DNA of 48,841 nt, taken from assembly GCA_029865225.1 (NCBI GenBank), contig JAOUHJ010000021.1, positions 1 through 48,841 on the forward strand. The letters are read 5' to 3'. Each line of letters starts with the position of its first letter. Position 1 is the stretch's first letter. Made by a program: the position numbers and the translations under genes. The notes beneath the pieces were generated by a model, which did not search any database, was not told the DNA's origin, and saw only the letters and a program-made list of their open reading frames with translations. Below, in pieces: positions 8,337 through 15,912 of the stretch. Origin of the DNA: Nitrospira sp. Its GTDB lineage: Bacteria; Nitrospirota; Nitrospiria; Nitrospirales; Nitrospiraceae.

Positions 8337-8991
8337 GCTGGATCACTCTTATCCAAAATTAGGTTCTCAGATTGGGCCCTTGCGGAATATCATCGCCATG
8401 AATGCGCCCATCCGTCTTCATCCCACTACCAAAGTGACTTACTTGTGAGCAACGTATGTAACAGCTTGAGCTACCTACTGCAATTCTTATTTCGCGTTGA
8501 GCTCGAGCGCTTGGTCCTGGATATCCAGGCCAAACGCATGCCTACGGCGACCATTTATAGAGACCCAATGACAAATTGGGCCCGTTCTTCACGTCCCAGA
8601 AGCCGTCGCCTACCAAGCAAGACGCTTGTGGACACCAACGACTCATGCGGTCAAGCCACTGGTTTGGAGCATTAATTGCCCAGTTACTCATGCAGCACAA
8701 ACAACGGAGCCCGCTTTGGCCTAGGCCCACTCGAATTTTCTAGTGTTGTTGCCGATGAATCAGTTCAAGTATGCAGACCTGTGGACGTGCACAAACCGTC
8801 ATTGCTAAACCATGATCCGCGTAACCTTCCTGAGCAATAGGATCCACTGCGTGAAGAGCCATTGATGCTTTTGCTCCTGCGGGCAAAGTTCCATGCTTTA
8901 ATGCCGAATGAGCGTATGCGTATATATGCCCCCTTACATGCCCAAGAGACGTGTCTATCCACCAGTGTATGCGGCTACATACCTCTTATAC
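8337..8991. other. Gene-free stretch upstream of the first beta-helix gene
   Basis: About 650 bp separate the divergent GT4 and beta-helix genes. Open frames here are short and look unlike any family. A minus-strand stretch near 8765-8940 translates without stops and with moderately coding-like composition (AYAHSALKHGTLPAGAK), but it has no start, ribosome site or recognisable homologue, so I do not call it. It could be the remains of a lost gene. Confidence 0.4.
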
Positions 8992-9009
8992 AGAATGTCA
9001 AGAATGTCA
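8992..9009 (+). repeat. Perfect tandem 9-mer AGAATGTCA x2 upstream of a sigma-54 promoter
   Basis: AGAATGTCA occurs twice back to back, followed by C. It ends about 47 bp before the -24 element at 9057, so it lies at roughly -73 to -90 from the expected transcription start. That is within the range where sigma-54 activators bind. TGTCA half-sites in direct repeat could be the activator site; this is an inference from position. Confidence 0.4.
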
Positions 9010-9055
9010 CAGGGTGAGATACTAATATAATCCATTGCTTGCATCACTATTTCAA

Positions 9056-9071
9056 TGGCACGAAGTGTGCG
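9056..9071 (+). promoter_or_regulatory. Sigma-54 (-24/-12) promoter for the first beta-helix gene
   Basis: TGGCACGAAGTGTGCG matches the RpoN consensus TGGCACG-N4-TTGCW: the -24 half TGGCACG is exact, and the GC of the -12 half lies at the required 10-bp spacing from GG. The expected start is near 9082, giving a leader of about 90 nt before the ATG at 9174. The promoter implies control by a bacterial enhancer-binding protein. Confidence 0.72.
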
Positions 9072-9173
9072 TACGCTACCGTTTCGTGGAACGACCCCAC
9101 TCAGGTCAGGGAAGCGTTTCTAGCACAGCAGATAAAAAATGCACAATTTTACCCTGCCATCAAGGAGATGATG

Positions 9174-10388
9174 ATGAAACATTCGAATAATTTCCAGCGT
9201 CACGTCCTGTTCTCGATCTGTGCCTACCTTCTTCTCGTTTTTCTAGGAGCCGTGAACGTGCAAGCCGCAACGTACTACGTATCTCTCTCGGGAAGCGATT
9301 CCAATTCCGGCACTTCGAGTAGTCCCTTCAAGACGTTCGCGAAAGCCGTCAAGCCGTTAAAACCTGGCGATACTCTCTATATCCGCGCAGGCACGTGGAC
9401 CCAGCAGCTAGACCTCATGAGAGACAACAAATCTGGCACATCAAGCGCTTACATCAAGATCGCAGGGTACCCAGGGGAAAAAGTCACGATTCGGTACGCT
9501 GATTCCATAACATCGGGTTATGGCCCTATAAAGGCTCGGGGTAATCGAGGGTATTTCATCTTTGAAAATCTCGTACTCGACGGTAGCGTCAGCACGAATA
9601 ATACGCACTGGCAAATTCGTGACGGCAACCACCACTTCATTCTTCGCAATCTTGAAATCAAGAACTTCAAAGGCAATGGACTCTTCATCAAAGCGAACAA
9701 CGTGCAAGTGATTAATTGCTCCATTCACCACCAAATTCAATATAGTACTTCTCGGGTTTATGGGATCTATTTCAATGGTGCCAACGGCGTGATCCAAGGC
9801 AACAAGATATACAGCAATCCGGGTGGTGGCCTGACACTATACCCCGGCCCCATCTCCAACCTGGTAGTGCGTGGCAATGCCATTTACGACAACAATTCGA
9901 TGGCCAATTCAAATGTTGGTGGAATCCTGCTCTGGGGGAGCTCCTCAAGCATCATTTCCAATACTCAAATTTACAATAACCTTGTGTACAGGAATGCGAC
10001 CGCTTCAACCTCTGGCAACGCGAGCGGAATTATGATTGGCCCTTATACCAGCGGGACAAAGGTCTGGAACAACACATCGTACAAGAATAAACGATATGGG
10101 GTGCAAATCGGGCACGACACCACTACCAAGAACACGGTGGTTCAAAATAACATCAGCTACGCAAATGGTACGGGAAACTATATAAACGTAGGCTCTGGCA
10201 CAACCTACACAAACAACCTCACGACGGATCCGAAGTTTGTCAGTGCCTCATCCAACAACTTCCAACTTCAGTCAAGCAGCCCTGCGGCAAATACAGGAGT
10301 GACTTTGAGTAGCGTGCCGAATGATTACAGAAATGTCGCAAGGCCGAAGGGCGCGAAGCATGATATTGGGGGCTACGAAAACTATTGA
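9174..10388 (+). CDS. Secreted right-handed parallel beta-helix repeat protein
   Basis: The 404-residue protein has a signal peptide (MKHSNNFQRHVLFSICAYLL..., hydrophobic core, probable cleavage after VQA). A DUF1565-like start follows (TYYVSLSGSDSNSGTSSSPFKTFAKA, PGDTLYIRAGTW), then many short beta-helix coils (FIFENLVLDG, HFILRNLEIKNF, VQVINCSIHH, VWNNTSYKNKRYGVQIG) and the usual closing RPKGAKHDIGGYENY. Such proteins are extracellular polysaccharide lyases, epimerases or binding proteins. Three ATGs are stacked at 9168, 9171 and 9174; the last has AAGGAG at the right distance (6 nt), so it is preferred. It lies opposite to the EPS operon and has its own sigma-54 promoter. A paralogue follows. 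Confidence 0.88.
   Translation: MKHSNNFQRHVLFSICAYLLLVFLGAVNVQAATYYVSLSGSDSNSGTSSSPFKTFAKAVKPLKPGDTLYIRAGTWTQQLDLMRDNKSGTSSAYIKIAGYPGEKVTIRYADSITSGYGPIKARGNRGYFIFENLVLDGSVSTNNTHWQIRDGNHHFILRNLEIKNFKGNGLFIKANNVQVINCSIHHQIQYSTSRVYGIYFNGANGVIQGNKIYSNPGGGLTLYPGPISNLVVRGNAIYDNNSMANSNVGGILLWGSSSSIISNTQIYNNLVYRNATASTSGNASGIMIGPYTSGTKVWNNTSYKNKRYGVQIGHDTTTKNTVVQNNISYANGTGNYINVGSGTTYTNNLTTDPKFVSASSNNFQLQSSSPAANTGVTLSSVPNDYRNVARPKGAKHDIGGYENY
9621..9670 (+). repeat. 50-bp block identical to 11322-11371 in the second beta-helix gene
   Basis: The DNA encoding DGNHHFILRNLEIKNF is identical base for base in the two beta-helix genes over 50 bp, while DNA on either side differs clearly, including at third codon positions. 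This suggests local gene conversion or a recombination patch between the paralogues. Confidence 0.9.
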
Positions 10389-10560
10389 GAATCGACTGAT
10401 TGCACAACCCTTGGTTACACAGAGTTGTGCATGTAATTGGTCTATACTCTTTTTACCAAAACAGTCGTGAGCCTCATGTAGGCCTGCTCTCCCTTCTGGG
10501 CTACCCCATCGAAATCCACATCGAGGTTCAGATCTGTCCCTCGTAACGTTGCTTGTCCAA
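10389..10560. other. Spacer downstream of the first beta-helix gene
   Basis: No gene is visible here. The spacer leads up to the strong hairpin at 10561-10591; the whole gap between the two beta-helix genes is about 480 bp and otherwise holds only the second sigma-54 promoter at 10785. Confidence 0.5.
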
Positions 10561-10591
10561 AGAGCCCCGGATGCGATGCATCCGGGGCTCT
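10561..10591 (+). terminator. Strong perfect hairpin, probable transcription terminator
   Basis: AGAGCCCCGGATGC, loop GAT, then GCATCCGGGGCTCT: a 14-bp perfect, GC-rich stem. It is placed between the end of the first beta-helix gene and the promoter of the second. There is no U-run after the stem on the plus strand, and only TTT on the other strand, so it is not a textbook intrinsic terminator. It could instead stabilise the 3' end of the transcript. Confidence 0.5.
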
Positions 10592-10784
10592 ACCATACCT
10601 CTCTCACTCAGCTCAATGTTCGACGGAGTCGGTTCAGCTCTTCATCGCGACAACAGTACTAACCCCCCATAAGCTCCTATCGAATCAGGTCATTGCCTGT
10701 ACCATTTTGAACCTTTTCCAAGAACTTTGTGCCAATAGACAAGCACATATGGCTTAAAATCAATGATATTAGAGCCTGCTTCGC

Positions 10785-10800
10785 GGCATGCAATATGCTG
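10785..10800 (+). promoter_or_regulatory. Probable sigma-54 (-24/-12) promoter for the second beta-helix gene
   Basis: CGGCATGCAATATGCT fits the GG-N10-GC frame of RpoN promoters, with GGCA at -24 and TGCT at -12. Two or three consensus positions differ. It lies about 70 bp upstream of the ATG at 10869. The same kind of site upstream of the paralogue strengthens the call. Confidence 0.55.
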
Positions 10801-10868
10801 TGACACCTCACGGATGGGTTGATTCAGCACCACGTTACTCGCCATAATCTTCTTACAAAGGGACTGTC

Positions 10869-12176
10869 ATGACGAACTATTCCTGGAAGTTCTCATGCGT
10901 TGCGCTGTTCTCGATTTTGGCAACCAGTCTTGTGCCCCTTCTTCTCGGACCGAGCCCGGCCCAAGGCGCCAGCTACTATGTGGCAACGAATGGCAGTGAT
11001 TCCAACCCCGGCACGTTGAATCAGCCCTTCAAGAGCTTCAAGAAAGGGGTCAGTCTGTTGCAGCCAGGAGATACCCTCTATATTCGGGGTGGGACGTACA
11101 CGGAGCAAATGGATTTTCAAGGCCCCAACATATCGGGGACATCTACTGGTTGGATCAGGATAGCTGGCTATCCAGGGGAAATAGTCATCAGTCAATATGC
11201 CAGTGGGAAAACGGGAGGCTACGGACCAATCAAGGCCCGTGGGAACCGCGGGTACTTCATTTTTGAGAATCTCATCTTAGACGGGGTCAACGGTGCTGAT
11301 GCGACTGGTTGGGCGCTAAGAGACGGCAACCACCACTTCATTCTTCGCAATCTTGAAATCAAGAACTTCAAGACAACCGGATTATTTATTATTGGAAATG
11401 ATATTCAAGTCCTTAATTGCAAGATCCACGACAGTGTAGTAGACCCTCCGCCACGCAGCAGTCGTCGTTACGGTATCTATTTCTCGATGGGAGATAACGT
11501 CGTGATTGATGGGATTGAAATCTACAATCAACCCGGGGGCGGAATAACGGTATTTCCAGGCCCCGTACATAAAGCCATAATACGAAACAACGTCATCCAT
11601 CACAACAACATCATGGAGAATTCGAGCGTACCGGGCATTCAGATATTCGCAGATATTGACTACACCATACACGGTCCAGGTGTAATCGATGACGTTCAAA
11701 TCTACAACAACGTTGTCCATTCAAATTGTGTGAACAAGCCGGGAGGCGGGACCTGCGGTGGCATTCAAGTCAGTAACGGTGCAACCGGCACAAGGGTTTG
11801 GAACAACACGGTCTATGGGAACAAAGGCTATGGGATTCTTGTCAATGCTGGAGATAATGGACCAGCGATCGATACGGTTGTGCAAAACAATATAGTATTC
11901 GCGAATACCTCCCAACAAATTATTGATACCGGGATCGACTCTATCATCTCCCACAACCTCACCACCGATCCCAAGTTTATAAAGGCTGATGCCTTTGACT
12001 TCCGGCTTCAGACGCACAGCCTCGCGATTGATGCGGGAATAGACATAGACACAATCCGCGTGGACATTAAGAACGTTCCCAGGCCAGGAGGTAGGAGTTT
12101 TGATATCGGTGCGTACGAAGGAGGCGTTTCAGATTCTAATCCCTTAAACGCACCAAAAAACCTGAGCATCAAGTAA
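10869..12176 (+). CDS. Secreted right-handed parallel beta-helix repeat protein (paralogue)
   Basis: The 435-residue protein is a clear paralogue of the preceding beta-helix gene: a signal peptide with hydrophobic core FSILATSLVPLLLG and probable cleavage after AQG, then SYYVATNGSDSNPGT, PGDTLYIRGGTYTEQM and GPIKARGNRGYFIFENL. Beta-helix coils follow (VQIYNNVVHSN, VWNNTVYGNKGYGILV), with closing RPGGRSFDIGAYEGG. Unlike its sibling it carries about 18 extra residues at the end (SDSNPLNAPKNLSIK). These resemble the linker that opens a fibronectin-III-like domain, as though a C-terminal domain has been lost. The ATG has AAAGGGACTG upstream. It is likely exported and acts on or binds the exopolysaccharide; no catalytic residues can be assigned. 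Confidence 0.88.
   Translation: MTNYSWKFSCVALFSILATSLVPLLLGPSPAQGASYYVATNGSDSNPGTLNQPFKSFKKGVSLLQPGDTLYIRGGTYTEQMDFQGPNISGTSTGWIRIAGYPGEIVISQYASGKTGGYGPIKARGNRGYFIFENLILDGVNGADATGWALRDGNHHFILRNLEIKNFKTTGLFIIGNDIQVLNCKIHDSVVDPPPRSSRRYGIYFSMGDNVVIDGIEIYNQPGGGITVFPGPVHKAIIRNNVIHHNNIMENSSVPGIQIFADIDYTIHGPGVIDDVQIYNNVVHSNCVNKPGGGTCGGIQVSNGATGTRVWNNTVYGNKGYGILVNAGDNGPAIDTVVQNNIVFANTSQQIIDTGIDSIISHNLTTDPKFIKADAFDFRLQTHSLAIDAGIDIDTIRVDIKNVPRPGGRSFDIGAYEGGVSDSNPLNAPKNLSIK
11322..11371 (+). repeat. 50-bp block identical to 9621-9670
   Basis: Second copy of the exact 50-bp match between the two beta-helix paralogues, covering the codons for DGNHHFILRNLEIKNF. Confidence 0.9.
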
Positions 12177-12179
12177 TGG

Positions 12180-12275
12180 TCTACCTGTTCCGCAGGTCGA
12201 TCTGCTTGAGGGATTCTACAAATAAAAGTCCAAAACTTCTCATTTGGGCCACGAGGAATTCCATCCATGGAGTCT
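12180..12275 (-). pseudogene. Relic of the 3' end of a CapK/PaaK-like ligase gene
   Basis: The minus strand reads IPRGPNEKFWTFICRIPQADRPAEQ, which lines up with the end of the intact ligase at 13276 (IPRGTNGKFRIVICRIPQEDRRAE-stop). The stop TAG has become CAG. The relic directly faces the 3' end of the second beta-helix gene, in the same arrangement as the real ligase end faces a beta-helix tail relic at about 13215-13271. It is therefore one half of an old, diverged direct duplication. Confidence 0.7.
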
Positions 12276-12381
12276 GTAAGCTCCCCTGTCAACGAGACAC
12301 ATCCAATGGAGAACTTTTGGCCCAAGCAAAAAATGGGACAATGCCTGGATAGAGCAGTCTATTGTCAGGCCAGTAATCCGC

Positions 12382-13176
12382 TCATTGCCGAACGTAGGCG
12401 AGAGCTCTTTTTGCTATCTGCTTTGAGGGATGCCATATCGGGTACCATAGCCACTGGTTAACCCGAGCAAGGAAGTGCCTGCTCAGGGGGATCCGCCACC
12501 CCAGCCCTTCCTGGAGAGTATACAAGCATGGGTTGCAGATGCCGCAGGGCTTTCCACGTTTTGGTCTGTAGCAAAACCAAGTCTTCATCATGATTTCATT
12601 CCATCCACGATTTCGCGAAACCTTCTGCATCTCCATCTTGGTCAGATTCAACACAGGGAACGAGAAATACTTGAATACCGTATACTCATCTGTGCCGCAA
12701 TGCGTACTATTCATTCTGCAAGAGTTATAAGAATCGGTATCCCCTATTACCTTGTCCACAACCACGGCGTGCGCCTTATCATCCTCATGAATGCATAGCT
12801 GAAGATCAGAGATGCCTTGTTGCTCACAAAAGCGTGCTAGCCAGTCGTACTGGCTTCCGATAAAGGATCTTCTGCAAATCGCATCATAGGCTTTCGTTAT
12901 GTTCGGCTGTTTGGCTATATCAGAGACAAAGTGAAACTGAGTTGGCTGGATCAACATTCCTACTTCATTATCAATCCTGCGGATGGTCGCTCGTATTTTT
13001 TCCATGGTGAGTAGCTCCATGCCCGTAGATGGCCTGGGTTCATCAATCAGGTATATGGGAGCCACGTTCCGTTTTTGTACAAATAATAATTGCAGGAGTT
13101 GAAATGTCGAATCCCATCCCCCTGTCCAGAGTATCTTTATTGGCTCTAAGTCAGGTGCTCTTTCTGTCTTAATCAT
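12382..13176 (-). CDS. QueC-like PP-loop ATPase (N-type ATP pyrophosphatase family)
   Basis: The protein (264 aa from the ATG at 13176) has a PP-loop IKILWTGGWDSTFQLLQLL near its start, a variant of SGGxDS, which binds ATP in QueC, asparagine synthetase and related enzymes. Near the C-terminus it has FCYRPKRGKPCGICNPC, the four-cysteine zinc site found in QueC. No other queuosine gene is nearby, so a role in preQ0 synthesis is unlikely. QueC-like proteins in polysaccharide loci probably activate a carboxyl group for amidation or a related modification; this is an inference. The frame can be extended to 13263, but that extension overlaps a relic (13215-13271) and has no ribosome site. It is followed only by a 200-bp gap with a ligase relic. 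Confidence 0.8.
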   Translation of the reverse strand: MIKTERAPDLEPIKILWTGGWDSTFQLLQLLFVQKRNVAPIYLIDEPRPSTGMELLTMEKIRATIRRIDNEVGMLIQPTQFHFVSDIAKQPNITKAYDAICRRSFIGSQYDWLARFCEQQGISDLQLCIHEDDKAHAVVVDKVIGDTDSYNSCRMNSTHCGTDEYTVFKYFSFPVLNLTKMEMQKVSRNRGWNEIMMKTWFCYRPKRGKPCGICNPCLYTLQEGLGWRIPLSRHFLARVNQWLWYPIWHPSKQIAKRALAYVRQ

Positions 13177-13214
13177 TGGTTCCGCCCAGAGTCGGTACAT
13201 ATGTATTGAAGTAG

Positions 13215-13271
13215 AGATTTCAGAATTTAAGTCACCCAGCTCACCAAAGAACCTGAGCGTCAAGTAATGGC
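13215..13271 (+). pseudogene. Relic of the 3' tail of a beta-helix gene
   Basis: The plus strand reads KSPSSPKNLSVK-stop, matching the end of the second beta-helix protein (NPLNAPKNLSIK-stop), with similar DNA on both sides of the stop. It overlaps the 5' extension of the QueC-like frame. Together with the ligase relic at 12180-12275 it shows that a beta-helix 3' end facing a ligase 3' end occurs twice, 1.1 kb apart. Confidence 0.65.
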
Positions 13272-13275
13272 GTAA

Positions 13276-14679
13276 CTATTCTGCGCGTCTATCTTCTTGA
13301 GGAATTCTACAGATCACAATCCGAAATTTCCCATTGGTTCCTCGAGGAATTTCGGTCATCGGCTGCATGACGACTTCTATATCCCCCATCCTTTCTTTGA
13401 CTCTTTGCATGATCACCTGTTCATCACACGAGGTAAAGGCTGAAGTCGGAACAAAATTCACCCGCACGCAGTCGAGTGTTTCCTGGATGATTTGGGCTTC
13501 GCGTATGGCGAGGTCGCCGCTAAATACTGCGCCAAATCTACTGACGCGCCTGCCATCCTTTGTGTAGAGAACGTCGCCTATCCTTCCCTCTACCGATCCA
13601 AGAACCGGTAAAGTACGTCCGCATTGGCACGACTCAGAACTATCAATTAGGCCTCCACGATCACCAGTACGATACCGGATCAGAGGCATATCGGCGTTCA
13701 ACAGGCCCGTGCACACAAGTTCGCCAGAGGCACCATGGGGTATGGACTGCCCGTCTTGGATAACTTCCACCCACCCAACCTCAGGCCACACATGCAATCG
13801 GCCGGCAATACACTCGCTCGCCATAGTAACAATTTCTGCCATTCCATAGGTTTCGCGAACAGGACAGTTGAACGCTTCACCAATGACTGTCCGCTGATAG
13901 TCGTAGAGAGGCTCGGCGCTTGTGAGAACGACGGCCATGCGCAGATCCTTTGTGTCTGATTCCAGGACCGCCTGTGCCAATGCGTAAAGGGAGGAGGGAT
14001 ACCCATAAAGATAAGTAACGCGATAATGAGAGATCGCATCTAGATAAGATCCCATGAGATCCGGGGCGAGGTGGTAGGAAGACATGTACAGCTGATTCAA
14101 CCCCTGATTCCAAACCCAAAAAGGCGGCTGCCGCTGACTCACGGGAGTAACTAGTTGACCGGCGACCATCGCCCATCGGTCGCGGCGAGACACCCCGGTC
14201 CAGTAGAGGGTCCTGGCCTCGTTCAACGCATACCATTCGCGCACGGTCTTCCTACTCCACCACAAACTCAGAGGTTTGCCGGTGGTTCCGCTTGTATGCT
14301 CGTGGAACATCTTCCGCACGTCACAGTCATCAGCCACAAATGCACGAGGGGTCTCCCTGACGGACTCCTTCTCTAGAATGGGCCAGTTTTCCAGGTACTC
14401 CCACGACGCTTTATCACCCCCGCGTCGGCGTGCAGCCCATTGCTGTCGATAATACGGCACCTCGGTGGCTGCACGATGAAGCACATAGGCACGACGCTCC
14501 TCCTGCCAAGTTTTCCACCGATCTGGAGTCCAGGTCTCACGATCGAGTGCTTCTTCCACGAGACGATCGGTCTCGGGACCGTACCGCCAGGACCGAAGGT
14601 ATAACCCTCGCATGCTGGCTGCTACCGAGCGGAGCGGCCCGGGTAGGCTATGGTAGGCTTTCAGAAAGGCGTCTCTCAT
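13276..14679 (-). CDS. CapK/PaaK-like AMP-dependent ligase (phenylacetate-CoA ligase family)
   Basis: The 467-residue protein shows the adenylate-forming fold: P-loop EHTSGTTGKPLSLWW (about residue 126), VLTSAEPLYDYQR, ETYGMAEIVTMASEC and the hinge-side YRTGDRGGLID, then CQCGRTLP and a closing IPRGTNGKFRIVICR lysine motif. It would activate a carboxylic acid as the adenylate and pass it to CoA or directly to an acceptor. CapK-type members sit in capsule loci and are thought to help attach acyl or amino groups to sugars. Its start overlaps the end of the upstream glycosyltransferase (ATGA), so translation is coupled. Its 3' end is duplicated as a relic at about 12.2 kb. Confidence 0.88.
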   Translation of the reverse strand: MRDAFLKAYHSLPGPLRSVAASMRGLYLRSWRYGPETDRLVEEALDRETWTPDRWKTWQEERRAYVLHRAATEVPYYRQQWAARRRGGDKASWEYLENWPILEKESVRETPRAFVADDCDVRKMFHEHTSGTTGKPLSLWWSRKTVREWYALNEARTLYWTGVSRRDRWAMVAGQLVTPVSQRQPPFWVWNQGLNQLYMSSYHLAPDLMGSYLDAISHYRVTYLYGYPSSLYALAQAVLESDTKDLRMAVVLTSAEPLYDYQRTVIGEAFNCPVRETYGMAEIVTMASECIAGRLHVWPEVGWVEVIQDGQSIPHGASGELVCTGLLNADMPLIRYRTGDRGGLIDSSESCQCGRTLPVLGSVEGRIGDVLYTKDGRRVSRFGAVFSGDLAIREAQIIQETLDCVRVNFVPTSAFTSCDEQVIMQRVKERMGDIEVVMQPMTEIPRGTNGKFRIVICRIPQEDRRAE

Positions 14680-15740
14680 ACGGTGGTTCTTTGGATAATA
14701 TCAATAAACAGCTGTTCCCATTTGGGAAGAATAGTCGACCAGTCACATTGTTCGACTTTTCGACGCGCATTCATGGACAGTCGCCCTGCTAACCCATCCT
14801 CAGTTAAGAAACGTTGCACTGCTTTCGCCATTGCTACTGCATCATCGGCCGGAACAAGAAGCGCGTCGTGCTCGTCTTTGAGTAAATAAGGGATACCTCC
14901 GACATTTGTACTCACAATGCATAACCCACAAGCCATGGCTTCGACTACGCTGACAGGTGTATTGTCAATTCGAGTCGTATTCAGAAAAATATCGCCTCCA
15001 TTGAGCCAATGGGCCGTGGTCTCCTTGGGGACAGAACCGGAAAATATTACCCTATCCGCCACGCCCAGCTCTAGAGCCAAATCCCTTGCTGACTCAAGAC
15101 TTCCATCTCCCTTATCGGGGCCGATCATAACTAGCTTCACAGCGGGAAAATCATCGGCAAGTAAAGCGACAACTTTTACAGCGAGAGAAGGATTATAGAT
15201 ATTGTGAAAGGCTCGCAACCATACCAAGTTTAACGCAGGGTGATCTCGACGCTTAAATGGATACTTGCCTAACTCTAGTGAATTTGGCAAGAGCACTAGG
15301 TCCTGCCGATGGGAACGCATTTGTTGAAAGAGATATGCAGAAGGGGTGGTGACAGCACATGCGCTTTGCAAAAGGTGCTGAACTCGTTTATAACGGCCTT
15401 GCGCGTAGACCGGAAGATTTCCTCCATGAAGGGTCAACACGTATGGCTTCCTCACGACTCTTAAGACCCAGCACACCAACTCAGCCCATAGGAACGACGG
15501 CCCGCTATACACATCGACCTGCGCTATCTGATATCGGTTTCGCTGCCGCCACACGGTCACCAGAAAGTCAGCCAGCCGTACGAAGCGACCAGGGCGCGAG
15601 GATGTCGTGATGACTGACCAACCGGCAGCTTTGAGCCTCAAGGCAAGATCTTCGCACACACCCCGAGTTCCTCTGGTAGCAGACAGAAAATTGCCGACTA
15701 ACAGCACTGGTGGCCGGTTACGATTTTCCACAGTCGGCAT
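14676..15740 (-). CDS. GT4-family glycosyltransferase
   Basis: The product (354 aa) has a GT-B fold: PPVLLVGNFLSATRGTRGVCEDLA at the start, YVLTLHGGNLPVYAQGRYKRV, LLPNSLELGKYPF, and the donor-binding TTRIDNTPVSVVEAMACG (E-x7-type) with STNVGGIPYLL. I prefer the ATG at 15740 (MPTVENRNR) because the family begins there; an open frame reaches 15911 but the extra 57 residues are unlike the family. It overlaps the ligase start by 4 bp and lies after another GT4 gene, so it probably acts in the same repeat-unit assembly. Confidence 0.88.
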   Translation of the reverse strand: MPTVENRNRPPVLLVGNFLSATRGTRGVCEDLALRLKAAGWSVITTSSRPGRFVRLADFLVTVWRQRNRYQIAQVDVYSGPSFLWAELVCWVLRVVRKPYVLTLHGGNLPVYAQGRYKRVQHLLQSACAVTTPSAYLFQQMRSHRQDLVLLPNSLELGKYPFKRRDHPALNLVWLRAFHNIYNPSLAVKVVALLADDFPAVKLVMIGPDKGDGSLESARDLALELGVADRVIFSGSVPKETTAHWLNGGDIFLNTTRIDNTPVSVVEAMACGLCIVSTNVGGIPYLLKDEHDALLVPADDAVAMAKAVQRFLTEDGLAGRLSMNARRKVEQCDWSTILPKWEQLFIDIIQRTTV

Positions 15741-15912
15741 ATACTCAGCTCTCAAAACAACAAGTCCATAAATCCTCTTCTTGTCCGAGTGGCCGAAGGA
15801 GTCACCAGACTCCGTAGCTGTCCGGGCTTCTGAGGTGCAGCGTTCCTCTATACGTCCGGCAACATCGTCACCGCCATGCTGATGGCCAATCCAGCCACCG
15901 ATTCGGCACATC

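Noticed and set aside
8765-8962. A coding-like minus-strand stretch (AYAHSALKHGTLPAGAK)
   Set aside because: It has no start codon with a ribosome site and no family likeness; at most the remains of a gene.
15770-15860. A stretch with GTCCGAGTGGCCGAAGG that recalls the start of a tRNA-Ser/Leu
   Set aside because: No cloverleaf can be folded: the acceptor arm, T-loop and anticodon arm are missing.
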